NCBI GenBank assembly: GCA_963932145.1
Contig: OZ010578.1
Coordinates: forward strand, 46,854,558 to 46,918,557
From: Acanthosepion lycidas
Lineage: Eukaryota > Mollusca > Cephalopoda > Sepiida > Sepiidae
Length of the DNA: 64,000 bases
Direction of reading: 5' to 3'
Shown: piece after piece, positions 62,520 through 64,000 of the stretch
Layout: the number at the start of each line of letters is the position of its first letter
Position numbering within the stretch: the first letter of the stretch is position 1
Position numbers and translations under genes: made by a program
Notes under the pieces: model-generated
What the model saw: the letters and a program-made list of their open reading frames with translations, nothing else
What the model was told of the DNA's origin: nothing
The model's database searches: none

Positions 62520-63210
62520 TTCTGAATGGGTTTGGCGCTATGCATGACATCTCGAACTGGCGAGGCTGTTTAAGAACACGACTCGAGAGTAAGAACAACA
62601 TGATGAAAGGAATGTAAGTAAGATAGAGTTTTGCCTTTTCCGAGAGCATTAGTGCGATAGTGATCGAAACAGACTAAGTCAGTGTTTGAACTTCAAACTT
62701 TTACTTTCCGTATCGATAACACTTAAGCTACGTGCACATCCTTTGTTAGTTCATAATATTCATCATCGAATCAGTAAATACAAAACACATTGTGAGTGTC
62801 TAACATTACGCAGAACAAAGCCATCCATGATAATTCCATTTGTTTTACAATCTTAATTCACAAGCAAAAATTCCCAAATGTAACTGTAGCGATTTTTACA
62901 ATGAACCGATATCAGTTTCTGGTTGGTGAGATTTGAATCTCGCGTCCGTGTGGTTCAGTCTGCATCATCTTTAAAACAGATAGATCATAAGAGTTACGGT
63001 GTCTGCCAAGTCCCCGATGTGACATTCTAGAATGAAATTATTCCTCTCATTGATCATATTCAAAGGGCCGGTTTATTGCTTCTGTTAAGAACTCTCCGGA
63101 GTTTCATGACCTACAGAAATGTTTGGAATAATTTATCAAATATTTCTACGATTACCAAAATGTCAAAAGCATTCTGTTTATTCTCTGAGAATTTCCCTTT
63201 CATTCTCAGG
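62520..63210. other. Intergenic, no gene recognised
   Basis: GGTTGGTGAGATTTGAATCTC near 62918 looks like an isolated T-arm type motif, too little to call a SINE. Nothing else. Confidence 0.4.
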
Positions 63211-63218
63211 ATATAGGA

Positions 63219-63227
63219 TGAGATAGA

Positions 63228-63267
<40 letters not shown>

Positions 63268-63480
63268 TAGATAGATAGATAGATAGATAGGGCTTAACTG
63301 CGATAGATAGTCCTGTGATATATCGATAGATACACGCATACATAGATTGCCTTATCTGTATCAGATATAACTTGACTGTAACTAGATAGTTTTTAACTGT
63401 GATACGTAGGTAGGTAGATAGATATATAGATAGATATGACTTCATTGAGATAGACACTTTTAACTGTCATAGATAGATAG
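63219..63480. repeat. (GATA)n/(GACA)n and related tetranucleotide repeats
   Basis: GATA repeats, then GACA (about 63246-63265), then GATA to about 63290. Decayed GATA units continue, with spaced TAACTGYGATAGATA motifs (63296, 63396, 63452). Confidence 0.9.
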
Positions 63481-63706
63481 ATATTTTGTGTTAGATACTG
63501 ACATATGAAAAGATACATATGAGCGTATAAACCAATATTCACTTAGACACATTGTTATTAACAGAATCTTGAAATAGAGAGTAAATAGAGAAGGAAAAGA
63601 AAGAAAGAAAGAAATAGTAGAGATGGAAGGGAGGAAGAGGGAAAAGAATCACATGAACGGATCTGAATATAAAATAAGCTGGGATACGAACTAGGTATAT
63701 ATATAC

Positions 63707-63943
63707 AGGGTGACCCCCCAAAACGGGAATTTTTGAAGTGCGTCTTGCCAGACATGAGCAAATGGCAACACTGCGAGTCAGTGACCTTAAGCAAGTAAAC
63801 ATTTCGCCATTTAGAATTCAAGATGAAATTCACAGTATCCCAGCTGAGATGTTGCAGCAGTCAATGAGGAATCTCAACAGCAGATTTCAAGAATGCATTC
63901 GTACACGAGGACGCCATCTACAGGACGTAATTTTAAAAAAATG
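63707..63943 (+). mobile_element. Tc1/mariner-superfamily relic, C-terminal end
   Basis: TACAGGGTGACCCCCCAAAA at 63704 looks like a left TIR with TA. Shortly after, a frame (to the stop at 63942-63944) gives QDEIHSIPAEMLQQSMRNLN and SRFQECIRTRGRHLQDVILK. The ending IPxEMLQxSMxxxxxRxxxCIxxxGxHLxDVI is that of mariner-related transposases. The element appears internally deleted, its left end fused to the last 60 or so codons. The right TIR would lie beyond the window or past 63950. Confidence 0.78.
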
Positions 63944-64000
63944 AAAATTCTATCATTGTTTCTTAAATGGTATGTTTTTAGGTTTCAATTAGTATGAATA

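Noticed and set aside
62910-62945. Possible tRNA gene
   Set aside because: Only a T-arm-like motif; no D-arm, anticodon stem or acceptor pairing found nearby.

Overview
The window looks like a piece of non-coding, repeat-dominated genome from a marine invertebrate, most likely a cephalopod such as an octopus. This is an inference. It rests on the very long (AT)n/(CA)n arrays every few kilobases, several tRNA-headed SINE families, Penelope-like elements with GIY-YIG domains, many old LINE fragments, and mariner/Tc1/hAT debris. No host protein-coding gene could be recognised. Nearly all long open frames are translations of (AT)n arrays or remnants of transposons.

Layout. 1-4.3 kb: homopolymer-rich DNA and a LINE 3' end. 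4.3-10 kb: a solo LTR with a chain of RNA-type hairpins and an empty paralogous site 1 kb away, two TIR elements including a hAT relic, a U2 snRNA fragment, and a CCAAT-bearing stretch. 10.2-17.9 kb: a cluster of LINE pieces in alternating orientation with a second copy of the same LTR, a mariner relic and SINEs. 18-28 kb: microsatellite-rich DNA with a nearly full-length Tc1/mariner-superfamily transposon (22.1-23.3 kb), an interrupted LINE, an inverted LINE pair and Penelope-like elements. 28-36.3 kb: five of the nine copies of a palindromic 78-103 bp mariner MITE closely resembling human MADE1, and two copies of a SINE whose head is 5S rRNA fused to a tRNA-like unit. 36.6-42 kb: a SINE dimer, Tc1/mariner transposase ends, a roughly 290 bp (AT)n array and inverted Penelope-type termini. 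42.1-57.3 kb: two direct copies, about 95% identical by eye, of a 1.75-1.82 kb LTR-like element; the second splits a 31 bp minisatellite. 57.6-64 kb: RT and endonuclease fragments of LINEs, a degenerate tandem array of four 5S rRNA-like units with a 140 bp period, another LTR nested in a LINE, and a mariner relic running off the end.

There is no gene network to describe. The informative content is insertion stratigraphy: LTR into LINE, LINE into LINE, SINE and (AT)n into LINE, MITE into LINE, and LTR into minisatellite. There are also Pol III type sequences (5S, U2, tRNA-like) used as SINE heads or tandem repeats. The strongest candidates for something undescribed are the 5S-tRNA chimeric SINE and the 140 bp 5S-like array, which share the same junction sequence. 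All family assignments were made by eye from translated motifs and terminal repeats, without database searches.
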